Assembly: GCF_005434975.1 (NCBI RefSeq)
Contig: NZ_SKCJ01000001.1
Coordinates: forward strand, 630,001 to 694,000
Length of the DNA: 64,000 nt
Reading direction: 5' to 3'
From: Parerythrobacter lutipelagi
Lineage (GTDB): Bacteria; Pseudomonadota; Alphaproteobacteria; Sphingomonadales; Sphingomonadaceae
Both the position numbers and the translations under genes were made by a program. Shown here piece by piece: positions 1 through 9,414 of the stretch. Below the pieces are notes generated by a model, which saw nothing but the letters and a program-made list of their open reading frames with translations, was not told the origin of the DNA and did no database searches. Position 1 is the first letter of the stretch. Each line of letters begins with the position of its first letter.

Positions 1-1
1 G

Positions 2-535
2 GACATGCGCGTGCTGATCGACTTTCGCGCCGATACGATTGCAGTAGACGACGCGAGGGCGCTCGGCGGCAACAAAGGGTTCGAGATTATCGTACGCGCG
101 CGGCGCAAGCTGGGCCGGCTGATCATTACGCAAGCAAAAATCGATGGTGTTACGACGTCGGTCATCGTCGATACCGGGGCGCAGAACAGCATAGGAAATC
201 TTGCGCTGCAACGCCGGATGCGGGCACGGGACCGCGAAGAATTTGTCACCACAGATGTCAACGGTATCGATTTGACGGGCAACCTTGCGCTGGCCAAATC
301 GCTTACGATCCAGGGGCTGGAGCTGCAAAACCTGACAATTGCCTTTGCCGATACACCGGCCTTCGAAGCGCTCGGGCTCGACCGGCGGCCTGCTCTCATA
401 CTCGGGATGCGGGACCTGCGGCTGTTTGACCGGATTGCGATCGATTTTCAGAGCCGCAGCATACTGTTCGACCTGCCGGGCGGGACTCAGCTGCAACAGC
501 TGTACAACCGCACGTTTTTTCCTTCGCGATTGTAA
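2..535 (+). CDS. Aspartyl protease family protein, 5'-truncated by the window edge
   Basis: The frame is open to the left edge, so only the C-terminal 177 residues are visible. A retropepsin-like active-site motif (VIVDTGAQNS) lies about 55 residues in, followed by a strand-rich region with a hydrophobic LILGMRDL stretch, as in bacterial retropepsin-like proteins with one or two such domains. In this family the Asp of DTG is catalytic and homologues are usually periplasmic or membrane-anchored; no signal peptide can be judged here because the N-terminus is missing. The next gene is on the same strand 55 bp downstream. The family call is firm; the substrate is unknown. Confidence 0.8.
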   Translation, partial: DMRVLIDFRADTIAVDDARALGGNKGFEIIVRARRKLGRLIITQAKIDGVTTSVIVDTGAQNSIGNLALQRRMRARDREEFVTTDVNGIDLTGNLALAKSLTIQGLELQNLTIAFADTPAFEALGLDRRPALILGMRDLRLFDRIAIDFQSRSILFDLPGGTQLQQLYNRTFFPSRL

Positions 536-590
536 TTCGCCGGCCGGCAACGTTCGGCCGATCATTGCCCTTTGACGGTGCTGATCCCAC

Positions 591-2411
591 ATGGGCCGGG
601 CGATGCCGCCCGACGCAGCCTCCCCTACGCCAGCCGATCACGATAGCTGGGCGACGCTCCGGCGGTTTCTGCCATATCTCTGGCCGCGGGATAACGCTGC
701 GCTGCGGCGGCGCATCATCCTTGCGATCATACTCGTTCTGCTGGCGAAGGCAGTCACGCTGGCTCTCCCGTTCGCTTACAAATACGCCGTCGATGCGATG
801 GACACCCCGGGCAATGAGGCAGCGATGGTCGCCATCTCTCTGGTGCTGGCATACGCACTGGGCCGTTTCGGCGGCGTCGCCTTCGACCAGTTGCGCAATG
901 TCGCTTTCGAGCGGGTCGGACAGGATGCCACCCGCCATCTCGCGGAGGACGTCTTTTCCCGGCTCCACCGCCTGAGCCTGCGGTTCCATCTCGCGCGCCG
1001 CACGGGTGAAGTCACCAAGACCATCGAGCGCGGAACCAAGAGCATCGATTCCATGCTCTATTTCCTGCTGTTCAACATTGCCCCGACGATCATCGAACTG
1101 TTCGTGGTCGGCGTGATCTTCTACATCAATTTCGGCTGGGAACTGGTCGCCGCGACGGGCGTGACAGTTGTCGCCTATATCGCTGTTACGCGCTGGATCA
1201 CGGAATGGCGTACCAAGCTGCGGCGCGAGATGAACGATCTGGATGGCCGGGCACTGGACCGTGCGGTCGACTCGCTGCTCAATTACGAGACCGTCAAATA
1301 CTTCAGTGCCGAAGCGCGCGAGCAGGCGCGCTACGCCTCCGCCGCCCGCGCCTATGCGGACGCGGCGGTCAAGACCGACAATTCGCTCGCCCTGCTCAAC
1401 ATGGTGCAATCGCTCATTACCAATGCCCTGATGGGAGGGGCGATGGCGTTCACCGTGTGGGAATGGAGCAAGGGCAATTTGACGGTCGGCGATCTGGTGT
1501 TCGTGAACACCTATCTGATGCAGCTCTTCCGCCCGCTCGATCTGCTTGGCTGGGTCTATCGCACGATCCGCCAGGGGCTGGTCGACATGGGCCAGATGTT
1601 CCGCCTGATGGACACCCCGGTTGAAGTGGCGGACAAACCGGGTGCGCCCCCAATCGTGGTCCGCAATCCGATGGTCGCGTTCGACAATGTCACGTTCGGC
1701 TACGACCCGGACCGGACCATCCTGCACGGACTGAGCTTCGAAGTGCCGGCCGGCAGCAGCACCGCCATCGTCGGGCCATCGGGTGCGGGCAAGAGCACCA
1801 TCGCGCGGCTGCTGTTTCGTTTTTACGATCCGCAGGACGGGCGGATCCTGATCGACGGGCAGGATATCGCCGAAGTGACACAAGCAAGCCTGCGCGCGCA
1901 AATCGGCATCGTCCCGCAGGACAGCGTGCTGTTCAACGACACCATCGGCTACAACATAGCTTACGGCCGGGACGGCGCGAGCGCAGAAGAGGTCCTTGCG
2001 GCGGCGGAAGGGGCGGCGATTCTTCCCTTCATCAACCGTTTGCCCAAGGGTCTGGATACCGAAGTAGGGGAGCGCGGGCTCAAATTGTCCGGCGGTGAGA
2101 AGCAACGCGTGGCCATCGCCCGGACATTGGTCAAAAACCCGCCGATCCTGTTGCTCGACGAAGCGACCAGCGCGCTCGACACCAGGACCGAACAGGCGAT
2201 CCTGCAAACGCTGCACCGGGTCGCGGAGAACCGCACGACGCTGTCGATTGCGCACCGCTTGTCGACGATTGCCGATGCGGACGAGATTCTGGTAATGCAC
2301 CATGGCCGCATTGTCGAACGCGGCAGTCACTCGGCGCTTCTGGCGCATGGAGAGCTCTACGCCGAAATGTGGAGCCGGCAGGCGGCGGAGAGCGAAGTGG
2401 GAACGGTTTGA
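591..2411 (+). CDS. Atm1-type ABC exporter, fused permease and ATPase
   Basis: This 606-residue half-transporter has an N-terminal six-helix exporter domain (about residues 40-340) and a C-terminal nucleotide-binding domain. Walker A GPSGAGKST lies near residue 394, the signature LSGGEKQR near 499 and Walker B LLLDEATSALD near 520, with a downstream H-loop (SIAHRL). The N-terminal SWATLRRFLPYLWP segment resembles the Atm1/HMT1 subfamily, including the Novosphingobium exporter, which moves glutathione-linked compounds and helps protect against heavy metals. It presumably works as a homodimer in the inner membrane. The start could also be the ATG at 603. The nearby protease fragment gives no functional hint. 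Confidence 0.93.
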   Translation: MGRAMPPDAASPTPADHDSWATLRRFLPYLWPRDNAALRRRIILAIILVLLAKAVTLALPFAYKYAVDAMDTPGNEAAMVAISLVLAYALGRFGGVAFDQLRNVAFERVGQDATRHLAEDVFSRLHRLSLRFHLARRTGEVTKTIERGTKSIDSMLYFLLFNIAPTIIELFVVGVIFYINFGWELVAATGVTVVAYIAVTRWITEWRTKLRREMNDLDGRALDRAVDSLLNYETVKYFSAEAREQARYASAARAYADAAVKTDNSLALLNMVQSLITNALMGGAMAFTVWEWSKGNLTVGDLVFVNTYLMQLFRPLDLLGWVYRTIRQGLVDMGQMFRLMDTPVEVADKPGAPPIVVRNPMVAFDNVTFGYDPDRTILHGLSFEVPAGSSTAIVGPSGAGKSTIARLLFRFYDPQDGRILIDGQDIAEVTQASLRAQIGIVPQDSVLFNDTIGYNIAYGRDGASAEEVLAAAEGAAILPFINRLPKGLDTEVGERGLKLSGGEKQRVAIARTLVKNPPILLLDEATSALDTRTEQAILQTLHRVAENRTTLSIAHRLSTIADADEILVMHHGRIVERGSHSALLAHGELYAEMWSRQAAESEVGTV

Positions 2412-2460
2412 GCCGGTCTGGTCGGTGACTTCTCGAAGCTGCGACGTGCCAATTCTCCGG

Positions 2461-3888
2461 CTACGAGCGTTCGAGTGGTGCCATCGATCCAAGGATTAGA
2501 TCTATTGATCCGAGTTGCAACGGATCGGACTCGGTCTGGCTCGCCGGGCCATTGGGGATTGGGACGAAGGTCAGTTGCACCCTCTCCGATACGCCTCGGA
2601 CACGGCCAGCGGAGCGCAGGGCATTCGAAATCTCGACCTGATACGCACCGGAATGATGCTTGCCGTCTTTTGCCGTAAAGAAGCCAAAGCTTCCGGCATA
2701 GCTGGCATCATCGATCGGGGTGTCGACATTGGCGTTGGGATTACCGAGAAACACGCGCACGAAATAGTCGCTGACCTGCGGGGCCTTGGGATCGATCAAT
2801 CGGAGGAAAATACGACCTTCTTGCAGCGGTGCCATGGCAGCGGAAAATGCTGCCGCAGGAATGTCCAATGAAAATGTGCTCGGCGTGTCTGGCCCGACAA
2901 CCAGGTCTCGGGCAATTCTGGTCGAATCCAACTCCCGGAACTTCGCGGGTCCGCCCTGCACCATCAGCCGCTCGAGTTGCCCTGAGCGCTGAGTACCACG
3001 AATGCCGAACACCGTGCCAATCGTGTCGGGTTCGTATTGATATGCGTATAACGGTAAAGGAATGACATCTTCGATCGTACCGTTGATATCGTTGCCATCC
3101 GGATCCACGAACATCCCGTCAATTGGCATGGTGATCCAATCGCTATTGCTGATATTGGAATTGGCACGATTGTCGTTCCACTGATGCCATTGGTAGTCGA
3201 CCATGCAGTGATGTGACCAGAACACCGGATCGAGAGCTGCGGTGCTGGTGTAACGCATATGACCAGATGGTCCGCCTACGGTGCCATGGACGATATCGTG
3301 CAGTTGTTGCTCCAGAACACCCTTTGTGCCCGCGTCTCTGATGTTGAACGGCGCGAGATTATTGGGTGCGGAGCCGGCAAACAGCTCGAAATCGGATTCG
3401 CTCATTTTAGCTTCAACGTTGGCAGCGCCGAAGGTGGTGGAATTGAGATTATTCGAAGAGCGCGTTGCATCGAATAACGGGCTGGTACTGTCGGTAAAGA
3501 TGGCTGGCACGGACTGAACGTGCTGCCAGTTCCAATACGGCAATCCCCAATCCGGTTCGCCCGTAAGGCCCCGGATAATCCGCTCGAACGCCTGGATGTA
3601 CACACGGTGCCATGGCAGGAACCACCAATTGCCATGCGGACAAAAGTCGTTGTGAATGCTGGCCTGATGCACCCAGCTTCGCTTGTCGCTTGATGGCAAC
3701 GCTTTCATCTGCGCGACACCATCCTTGAATACCTGGATTTCGAAACTGTTTGCGCTGAGATTTGCCAAATTGCGCCGAGTGGGCCGCTCGTCAATAATTC
3801 GCTGGATCGCTTCGCACCCGCCTGTCGCAAAAGCCAGGCCGATAGCCCCGGTCGACATCAACACCTGCCTGCGGCTCAGAACAGTCAC
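2461..3888 (-). CDS. Tyrosinase-family copper protein with Tat/lipoprotein-like signal
   Basis: The 475-residue product carries a type-3 copper centre. The CuA region holds His74/79, a CxH pair (Cys83, His85, as in enzymes with a Cys-His thioether) and His94 in LPWHR. The CuB region holds His197, His201 and the pair 226-227 in DPVFWSHH. The first 25 residues have twin arginines (SRRQVLM), a hydrophobic stretch and a lipobox-like ATGGC, so export as a folded copper protein, possibly lipid-anchored, is likely. The C-terminal half resembles the shielding domain of polyphenol oxidases. It would oxidise phenols with O2; the substrate is unknown. It starts 24 bp after the cysteine-rich gene at 3913-5697, indicating one operon. 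Confidence 0.9.
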   Translation of the reverse strand: MTVLSRRQVLMSTGAIGLAFATGGCEAIQRIIDERPTRRNLANLSANSFEIQVFKDGVAQMKALPSSDKRSWVHQASIHNDFCPHGNWWFLPWHRVYIQAFERIIRGLTGEPDWGLPYWNWQHVQSVPAIFTDSTSPLFDATRSSNNLNSTTFGAANVEAKMSESDFELFAGSAPNNLAPFNIRDAGTKGVLEQQLHDIVHGTVGGPSGHMRYTSTAALDPVFWSHHCMVDYQWHQWNDNRANSNISNSDWITMPIDGMFVDPDGNDINGTIEDVIPLPLYAYQYEPDTIGTVFGIRGTQRSGQLERLMVQGGPAKFRELDSTRIARDLVVGPDTPSTFSLDIPAAAFSAAMAPLQEGRIFLRLIDPKAPQVSDYFVRVFLGNPNANVDTPIDDASYAGSFGFFTAKDGKHHSGAYQVEISNALRSAGRVRGVSERVQLTFVPIPNGPASQTESDPLQLGSIDLILGSMAPLERS

Positions 3889-3912
3889 ATCACTCTCCCA
3901 GAAAAGTCCCCA

Positions 3913-5697
3913 TTATTCACAATTATCCAGCTGCTCTTGATAACCCCCCTCCTCCTTTTGCTTCTTCTTGCATAGATAAAGTGCGGCAATATAGCTTGTT
4001 ATAATGCCAGACAGTATGATCAGAAAAGCAATGACTCCACCCCAAATCATTGTGCTGGTTGCTAGACCTATTAGCAAATAAAGTACGAAAAAGATCAACG
4101 AGATCCTTATGAGGCATGTCATACAACAGGGCCCGCACCACAAGCTGTAAATCACGAATATTGTGGCCAGCAAGTACGTGGTTCCCGCGGCCAAGTTTTC
4201 CCACCACTCATTGCCGGGGGTTATCGTCACCCATCCCTGCAAGACGGAAAAGAGGGCAAAACCAACCAGCGCAGCGATCAAGGTCAGCCAAAAACGGTTC
4301 TTGCAGAAACCGGGCTTGCCATCCAACTGCACTGCGTAGTGGCACCATTTGCACAGCAGACACCAACTTGGCGGCGCATCCGGACAAGGCACTTTCGGCG
4401 GATCGGGTTGATCGCATTTGGTCACATTGATCGTCACAGTGGCAGTTTCGGCACACGGGCTCGGATCGATAACCGATACCGTGATAGTATGCGGACCCGA
4501 GCCTAAATACAGATGATCGAATCCAAAGGTGAGTGAACCGCCGACCACGGGAAGCGTCTTCGTCTCAACCTGCCCATCGCCATATTCGACGCGCAGCTTG
4601 GTCGGCCCGTTCCCGGCCCCGCAGCCGGTGAAGAAATCTCCGGAAATCTCAATATCCACGCGGCGCCCGACCGGCGAAAGCGGGTTGCCGGGGCTCTGGC
4701 GCTCGCAGCCCCCTTCCGTCGCCGTTACTGAGAGGTTTTGCGGACATTGCGGATCTTCAGAGCACGCTGGTATGTCGAAGGTAATTTCGTGGTCATCGCA
4801 ACCGTCAGGGAAGTCGGTCACGAGCCTGGCGATATAAGGAGAACCCGCTGGATCGAGCGGATCGGTCTCCCAAACCAATGGCCCCGGGTTTCCAGTTGAT
4901 TTGGACAGACCATGATCGATAACGTTTGTGCCGCTGTTATCAAATAGCACCCACTGAATGGTGGCCGGTACGCAAGGTGACTGGAACGTCAAATAATGGG
5001 CGGTCAGGGTAGCGGTACGTTGGCACCCCGGCTTGCAGTCGCTGATCACGACAGTAGAATTTGTAATAACCGGGCAGCAGTCGGTCGCGCAATTGTCGAA
5101 GCTCAACAAATGCGTTTGCGGCGGACAATCGGGGTGGGAAGGGAACCGGACTTCCAGAGTGAACGATGTAGTGCTCGACGTATCGTAGCTGTGAACCTCG
5201 GAAAAATTGATTGTGCTTCCGGATGAAATGAACTGAGTGTTGCCCAGCTGGCCATCACCAAACGCCAATTGCAGAGCGTAAGGCAGGCAATCAGGGTCCA
5301 TGATCGTGCCGGAAACGGATATCTCAATTTGGCGAAAGGTTGACGCGCCTACACAGCCCAAATCCTGATAGCTTATATTCAAAGGAAGGCAGCAGAGCGG
5401 AGGATTGCAAAGAACTCCCGTCTGTTTTGACTCCTTACAATCGGGTGTGTCGGTGCAAACAACCTCAACGCGGATATTTTCATCACATCGGACCGCCTTC
5501 GTCAGCGGAACAGTATGGGTATTGGTGCCGCCGGCTCCCGAAAATGGCTCCTGACCGATTAGATTTACACCATCGTAAACGGAAATCTCGATATTGGCGC
5601 ATTGCTGAGCGGTAATTTCGACATCCAGCGACGTGTAGATCCCGCCGACTGAAATGCCTTCAGCATGAACATCGCCGATCGAAAGAATACAACCCAT
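3913..5697 (-). CDS. Cysteine-rich PKD-like protein with C-terminal membrane helices, function unknown
   Basis: I do not recognise this 594-residue protein as a named family. Its first 460 residues are strand-rich, with about 35 cysteines in the whole protein, many as CC or CxxC pairs. At least two repeats look like PKD/Ig domains (FGDGQ and YGDGQ, each followed by a Tyr- or His-rich strand such as PHTITVSV). From about residue 468 there are four hydrophobic helices, and the tail is Lys/Glu-rich (KKKQKEEGG). No convincing N-terminal signal peptide is visible, so how the Cys-rich part would cross the membrane is unclear. A strong GGGGGG ribosome-binding site precedes the ATG. It is the first gene of an operon with the tyrosinase and may serve it as a surface or redox partner; that is inference. 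Confidence 0.75.
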   Translation of the reverse strand: MGCILSIGDVHAEGISVGGIYTSLDVEITAQQCANIEISVYDGVNLIGQEPFSGAGGTNTHTVPLTKAVRCDENIRVEVVCTDTPDCKESKQTGVLCNPPLCCLPLNISYQDLGCVGASTFRQIEISVSGTIMDPDCLPYALQLAFGDGQLGNTQFISSGSTINFSEVHSYDTSSTTSFTLEVRFPSHPDCPPQTHLLSFDNCATDCCPVITNSTVVISDCKPGCQRTATLTAHYLTFQSPCVPATIQWVLFDNSGTNVIDHGLSKSTGNPGPLVWETDPLDPAGSPYIARLVTDFPDGCDDHEITFDIPACSEDPQCPQNLSVTATEGGCERQSPGNPLSPVGRRVDIEISGDFFTGCGAGNGPTKLRVEYGDGQVETKTLPVVGGSLTFGFDHLYLGSGPHTITVSVIDPSPCAETATVTINVTKCDQPDPPKVPCPDAPPSWCLLCKWCHYAVQLDGKPGFCKNRFWLTLIAALVGFALFSVLQGWVTITPGNEWWENLAAGTTYLLATIFVIYSLWCGPCCMTCLIRISLIFFVLYLLIGLATSTMIWGGVIAFLIILSGIITSYIAALYLCKKKQKEEGGYQEQLDNCE

Positions 5698-5883
5698 AAG
5701 AATCCCCCCTCAAAAACATGGTGAAAGGAAAATCCATATTATTCAAGCTCGGATGCTTTTCGGACGGCTATACAGCTATAAAATTGGCTCGATATACTGT
5801 TACAACAAGTACAAAGGAGGCGGTTCCAGCGGCGAGGAAGGTGTGTAACATCACTTTGTGCCGGCGTGGCTCGGGTCGGACAC

Positions 5884-6291
5884 CTAAACGCGCCGCTTTA
5901 CTGAGAGCGCTTCCAGCAATGCCAGTGCTGCTTCGGCCTTCTTTGCCGGAACGAACACATGATCGTGATGGAAGGCTGCGACCATGTTGCAGGCGATACC
6001 GCCATCGGCGAGCGCCGAGGCAACAGCGGCGGTCAGGCCCACGCCTTCCAGGTCCGAGTAGACTTGCAGCACGATACGGCGAAAATCGGGTCCGGGCAGG
6101 CCAGCCTCATCGGCCACTTCAGCCGGAACGATTGCCGTCACGCCTTCGTCCTCGCGGAAGGTGGCAATCGCTCTGCCCAGCAGCGTCGGCGCGTTGCCGG
6201 GCCCGATCAAGACAAACCGCCACACTGCGGCATCGAGTCTGGGCTCCATCTGCGCGATCATGGTCTCGCGGCCTGAAACCGGGGTCGGCAC
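5884..6291 (-). CDS. ACT-domain-containing protein
   Basis: This 135-residue protein resembles the small ACT-domain (CASTOR/ACT_7-like) proteins of proteobacteria. Two beta-alpha-beta units can be seen: one around WRFVLIGPG and PTLLGRAIATF, the second around GLTAAVASALADGGIACNMVAAFHHDHVFVP written in two halves across residues 85-115. ACT domains bind small ligands such as amino acids, but no ligand can be named here. The GTG start lies 2 bp after the hslU stop, so it is co-transcribed with hslVU; an ATG at 6261 is an alternative start. Downstream is a 187-bp AT-richer gap before the divergently placed cysteine-rich gene's start. Confidence 0.72.
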   Translation of the reverse strand: MPTPVSGRETMIAQMEPRLDAAVWRFVLIGPGNAPTLLGRAIATFREDEGVTAIVPAEVADEAGLPGPDFRRIVLQVYSDLEGVGLTAAVASALADGGIACNMVAAFHHDHVFVPAKKAEAALALLEALSVKRRV

Positions 6292-6293
6292 CG

Positions 6294-7595
6294 TCAGAGG
6301 ATGTATTTGCTGAGATCGGTATCGCCGGCCAGTTCACCGAGCTTGTCACGCACATAGTCGGCGTCGATCGTGATCGTTTCGCCCTTGTGCTCCTCGGCCT
6401 CGAAACTGAGTTCTTCGAGCAGCTTTTCCATCACCGTTTGCAGGCGGCGGGCTCCGATATTCTCGACACTATCGTTCACCTGCGCGGCAATCTTGGCGAT
6501 CTCTGCCACTGCATCGTCATCCAGTATGAGCGTGACCTCTTCAGTCCCAAGCAAGGCGCGATACTGTTCGACCAGATTGGCGCGGGTTTCGCTCAGGATC
6601 CGGACAAAGTCCTCTTCGGTCAGCGCGCGCAATTCGACGCGGATCGGCAGGCGGCCCTGCAATTCCGGCAACATGTCGCTCGGCTTGGCAAGATGAAACG
6701 CACCGCTGGCAATGAACAGGATATGGTCGGTCTTCATCGGACCGTATTTGGTCGAAACCGTCGTGCCTTCGATCAGCGGCAGCAGATCACGCTGGACTCC
6801 TTCCCGGCTGACAGAGCCGCCGCGCACATCGCTGACGGCGATCTTGTCGATCTCGTCGAGGAACACGATGCCGTTGGCTTCGGCATTCTCCAGCGCGACG
6901 CGGGCGACATCGTCCTGGTCCATCCGCTTCTCGGCCTCTTCCTCCACCAGCTTGTCCCATGCGTCGGGCACTTTCAGCTTGCGGCGTTTGGTCGGCTTCT
7001 TGCCCATCGCCTTGCCGAACATATCGCTGAGGTCGATCATGCCGACATTGCCGCCCATGCCGGGAATGTCCATCGGCATCGAGGGTGCGTCCTGCACGTC
7101 GATTTCGACTTCGGTATCGTTCATCGAATTGTCGACAATGCGGTTGCGGAAGCTCTCGCGGGTGGCTTCGGAGGCGTTCTCTCCGACCAACGCATTGAGC
7201 AGCCGGTCCATCGCGGCTTCGCTGGCGGTTTCGCGCACGGCCTCGCGGCGGCGGTCTTTCTCCAGCCGGATCGCTTCTTCCGCCAGATCGCGCGCGATCT
7301 GTTCGACATCACGGCCAACGTAGCCGACTTCAGTGAATTTCGTCGCTTCGACTTTTACGAACGGCGCTTCGGCCAGCTTTGCGAGGCGGCGTGAGATCTC
7401 TGTCTTGCCACAGCCGGTCGGGCCGATCATCAGAATGTTCTTGGGGGTGACTTCGTCGCGCAACTCAGGACCGAGCTGCTGGCGGCGCCAGCGGTTGCGC
7501 AGCGCCACTGCCACCGCGCGTTTGGCATCATTCTGGCCAATGATATGCTCGTCGAGCGCGGCGACGATCGCCTTTGGTGTCAGTGCTTCTGTCAT
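6294..7595 (-). CDS. hslU: ATP-dependent protease ATPase subunit HslU
   Basis: HslU is the AAA+ unfoldase that feeds proteins into the HslV peptidase. The 433-residue product has Walker A GPTGCGKT at residues 58-65, a Walker B with VFLDEID near residue 250, an acidic insertion (I-domain, about 110-240) and the C-terminal LSKYIL tail, equivalent to the tail that docks into HslV. I chose the ATG at 7595 ([10 protein letters not shown]), which matches the family start. A longer frame to 7625 would overlap hslV. The gene starts 16 bp after the hslV stop and is followed by an ACT-domain gene 2 bp later. Confidence 0.97.
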   Translation of the reverse strand: MTEALTPKAIVAALDEHIIGQNDAKRAVAVALRNRWRRQQLGPELRDEVTPKNILMIGPTGCGKTEISRRLAKLAEAPFVKVEATKFTEVGYVGRDVEQIARDLAEEAIRLEKDRRREAVRETASEAAMDRLLNALVGENASEATRESFRNRIVDNSMNDTEVEIDVQDAPSMPMDIPGMGGNVGMIDLSDMFGKAMGKKPTKRRKLKVPDAWDKLVEEEAEKRMDQDDVARVALENAEANGIVFLDEIDKIAVSDVRGGSVSREGVQRDLLPLIEGTTVSTKYGPMKTDHILFIASGAFHLAKPSDMLPELQGRLPIRVELRALTEEDFVRILSETRANLVEQYRALLGTEEVTLILDDDAVAEIAKIAAQVNDSVENIGARRLQTVMEKLLEELSFEAEEHKGETITIDADYVRDKLGELAGDTDLSKYIL

Positions 7596-7611
7596 GGAAT
7601 TCCCGGTCGGG

Positions 7612-8169
7612 TCAGACGGTTTCAAGCGTCACATTGTCATTGGTGAAGACACAGATGTCTGCGGCGACAGCCATCGCCTTGCGGGCAATCTGTTCAGCAT
7701 CTTCTTCATAGGCGGTGAGAGCGCGGGCCGCAGCAAGGGCGAAATTGCCGCCCGATCCGATCGCGGCAATCCCGCCTTCGGGCTCCAGCACATCGCCATT
7801 GCCGGTGAGTACCAGCAGAGTGTCCTTGTCGGCCACGATCATCAAGGCTTCGAGATTGCGCAGATATTTGTCGGTTCGCCAGTCCTTGGCAAGCTCGACA
7901 GCGGCGCGCATCAACTGGCCGCTATACTGCTCCAGCTTCTTTTCCAGCCGCTCGAACAGGGTGAAGGCATCGGCGGTGGCTCCGGCAAATCCGGCGACAA
8001 CCTTGCCATCACCAATCCGGCGCACTTTGCGTGCGTTCGGTTTCATCACGGTGTTGCCCATCGAAACCTGACCGTCACCGGCGATCACGGTTTTGTCGTT
8101 CTTCCTGATCCCGACGATGGTCGTGCCGTGCCAGGGCGTTAGCCCGTGTGCAGAGTTTTTCTCATCCAT
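7612..8169 (-). CDS. hslV: ATP-dependent protease peptidase subunit HslV
   Basis: The 185-residue product is the proteasome-like threonine peptidase that forms dodecamers with HslU. The mature N-terminus is the Thr in GTTIVGIR at about residue 16. The preceding 15 residues ([15 protein letters not shown]) would be removed as a short propeptide, which is usual in alphaproteobacteria. The GDGQVSMG and [15 protein letters not shown] segments are family landmarks. It is the first gene of hslV-hslU-ACT; a 75-bp gap separates it from bamE upstream. No heat-shock promoter could be identified with confidence. Confidence 0.97.
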   Translation of the reverse strand: MDEKNSAHGLTPWHGTTIVGIRKNDKTVIAGDGQVSMGNTVMKPNARKVRRIGDGKVVAGFAGATADAFTLFERLEKKLEQYSGQLMRAAVELAKDWRTDKYLRNLEALMIVADKDTLLVLTGNGDVLEPEGGIAAIGSGGNFALAAARALTAYEEDAEQIARKAMAVAADICVFTNDNVTLETV

Positions 8170-8244
8170 GCAGCGGGATATGGGGTGCGCCGCCCAGTGG
8201 TCAAGACAACGCCCGACACAGGCCGGGGCGCTTTGCAGCCGGGT

Positions 8245-8730
8245 TTAGCCGCCCGGTCCAGCGCCGCCGCCCGCGCCCGGTGCGCCGACCGTGCCGATGT
8301 TGCCGAACAGGTCTTCCAGGAACCCGCGCTCGCGACCCAGCGTCGGCGTCTCATCGCCTTCGGGCGAAAGGAACACGACCTTGTCGAGACCGCTGCGCTC
8401 TGTCGCTACGACATTGCCGGAACCGTCGAACTTCACCGCCAGCACGCTGTGCTGTCTGATCCGCGGCCGCACGAACGGTTTGCGTCCGGTCACGCTCGAC
8501 ACGTAATACCATGTCTGGTCGCCGAACTGGCTGGTAAAGGACGGCCGGCCAAGCGTTGCTGCGACCGAATCCTGATTGTCGATCCCCGGCTGGACCGAGT
8601 CGGTCAGCATGTTGTCCTGAATGTATCCGCGGTTCTCGCGGATCGAGCTGCAGCCCGAAATCGCCACAGCTGCGACCATCAGGGAAGCGCCTGCCATCAC
8701 CCTGCGAAATGTATTCGGGCGTGAAATCAT
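8245..8730 (-). CDS. bamE: Outer membrane assembly lipoprotein BamE (SmpA/OmlA)
   Basis: BamE is the small lipoprotein of the BAM complex that folds outer-membrane beta-barrels. The signal sequence ends in a lipobox (AISGC, Cys27). It is followed by the SmpA/OmlA fold: a repeat of the type DSVAATLGRPSF, then QTWYYVSS and a strand ending in AVKFDGSGNV. A Gly/Ala/Pro-rich tail (about residues 148-161) is an extension beyond the enterobacterial protein but common in sphingomonads. It is transcribed divergently from the bc1-chaperone gene and lies upstream of hslV on the same strand. Confidence 0.92.
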   Translation of the reverse strand: MISRPNTFRRVMAGASLMVAAVAISGCSSIRENRGYIQDNMLTDSVQPGIDNQDSVAATLGRPSFTSQFGDQTWYYVSSVTGRKPFVRPRIRQHSVLAVKFDGSGNVVATERSGLDKVVFLSPEGDETPTLGRERGFLEDLFGNIGTVGAPGAGGGAGPGG

Positions 8731-8901
8731 CGAAACAAACCTTCTTTCGCGCGCGCCATGCCATGGTTGGAACGGCGCACATCTGTCCTATATCGAAGCG
8801 AGCCTTACGGCGATGGCCGCCGCCTTGCAACTTCGCGCTTCGGGCGCTTGGGGACGGCGGGTTGAATTGTCGCTGAATAACCCGACGGAGTGCCCTTCGC
8901 T

Positions 8902-9414
8902 ATGTCTTTGCTGTCCCGCCTGTTTGGTACCGAACGCGACCCGCGTGAGGATATTCGCCCTTTGTGGCACGCGCTTGTTGCACAGGCCCGGAACAAACAC
9001 TGGTATGCGGCGTGCGGAGTGGCCGATACGCTGGAGGGGCGGTTCGACATGATCACCGCCGTGGTCGCGCTGGCGATCGTGCGGATGGAGCAGGACGAAG
9101 CGCTGTCGCGCGATACCGCCTATCTGACCGAATTGTTTGTCGAGGATATGGACAGCCAGCTGCGTGAAAGCGGCGTGGGCGATCCCACCGTGGGCAAATA
9201 TGTCGGCAAACTGGTTTCCGCGATGGGCGGACGGATCGGTGCGTTCCGCAATGCCGTTTCGGGTGAACGCGCGATGGAAGACGTGGTTGAAAAGAACATG
9301 ACTCTCAATGACGGTGCCGATGGCACAAAGCTGGCAGCGGGGCTCAGCGACCTTGCCGCGCGTTTTGCCGGCATTTCGGACGACGAATTCCGCGCCGGGA
9401 ATATCGCGGCATGA
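8902..9414 (+). CDS. Ubiquinol-cytochrome c chaperone family protein (CBP3-like)
   Basis: The protein of about 170 residues matches the CBP3/UQCC1 family, which in mitochondria assists cytochrome b synthesis and assembly of the bc1 complex. Landmarks are the N-terminal SLLSRLFG, WYAACGVADTLEGRFDMI, the acidic TELFVEDMDSQLRESGVGD and GKYVGKLVSAMGGR. I placed the start at the ATG at 8902, which has a GGAG 11 bp upstream; a GTG at 8890 is possible but has no such site. The stop overlaps the start of the next gene by 4 bases (ATGA), so the two are translationally coupled. Confidence 0.9.
   Translation: MSLLSRLFGTERDPREDIRPLWHALVAQARNKHWYAACGVADTLEGRFDMITAVVALAIVRMEQDEALSRDTAYLTELFVEDMDSQLRESGVGDPTVGKYVGKLVSAMGGRIGAFRNAVSGERAMEDVVEKNMTLNDGADGTKLAAGLSDLAARFAGISDDEFRAGNIAA

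Noticed and set aside
396-2492. A 698-codon open frame on the minus strand
   Set aside because: It lies opposite the clear ABC exporter gene, its translation is Arg/His/Gln-rich without any domain, and it results from high-GC codon bias.
5718-7394. A 558-codon open frame on the plus strand
   Set aside because: It is antisense to hslU and the ACT gene, and the encoded sequence has no recognisable motif.
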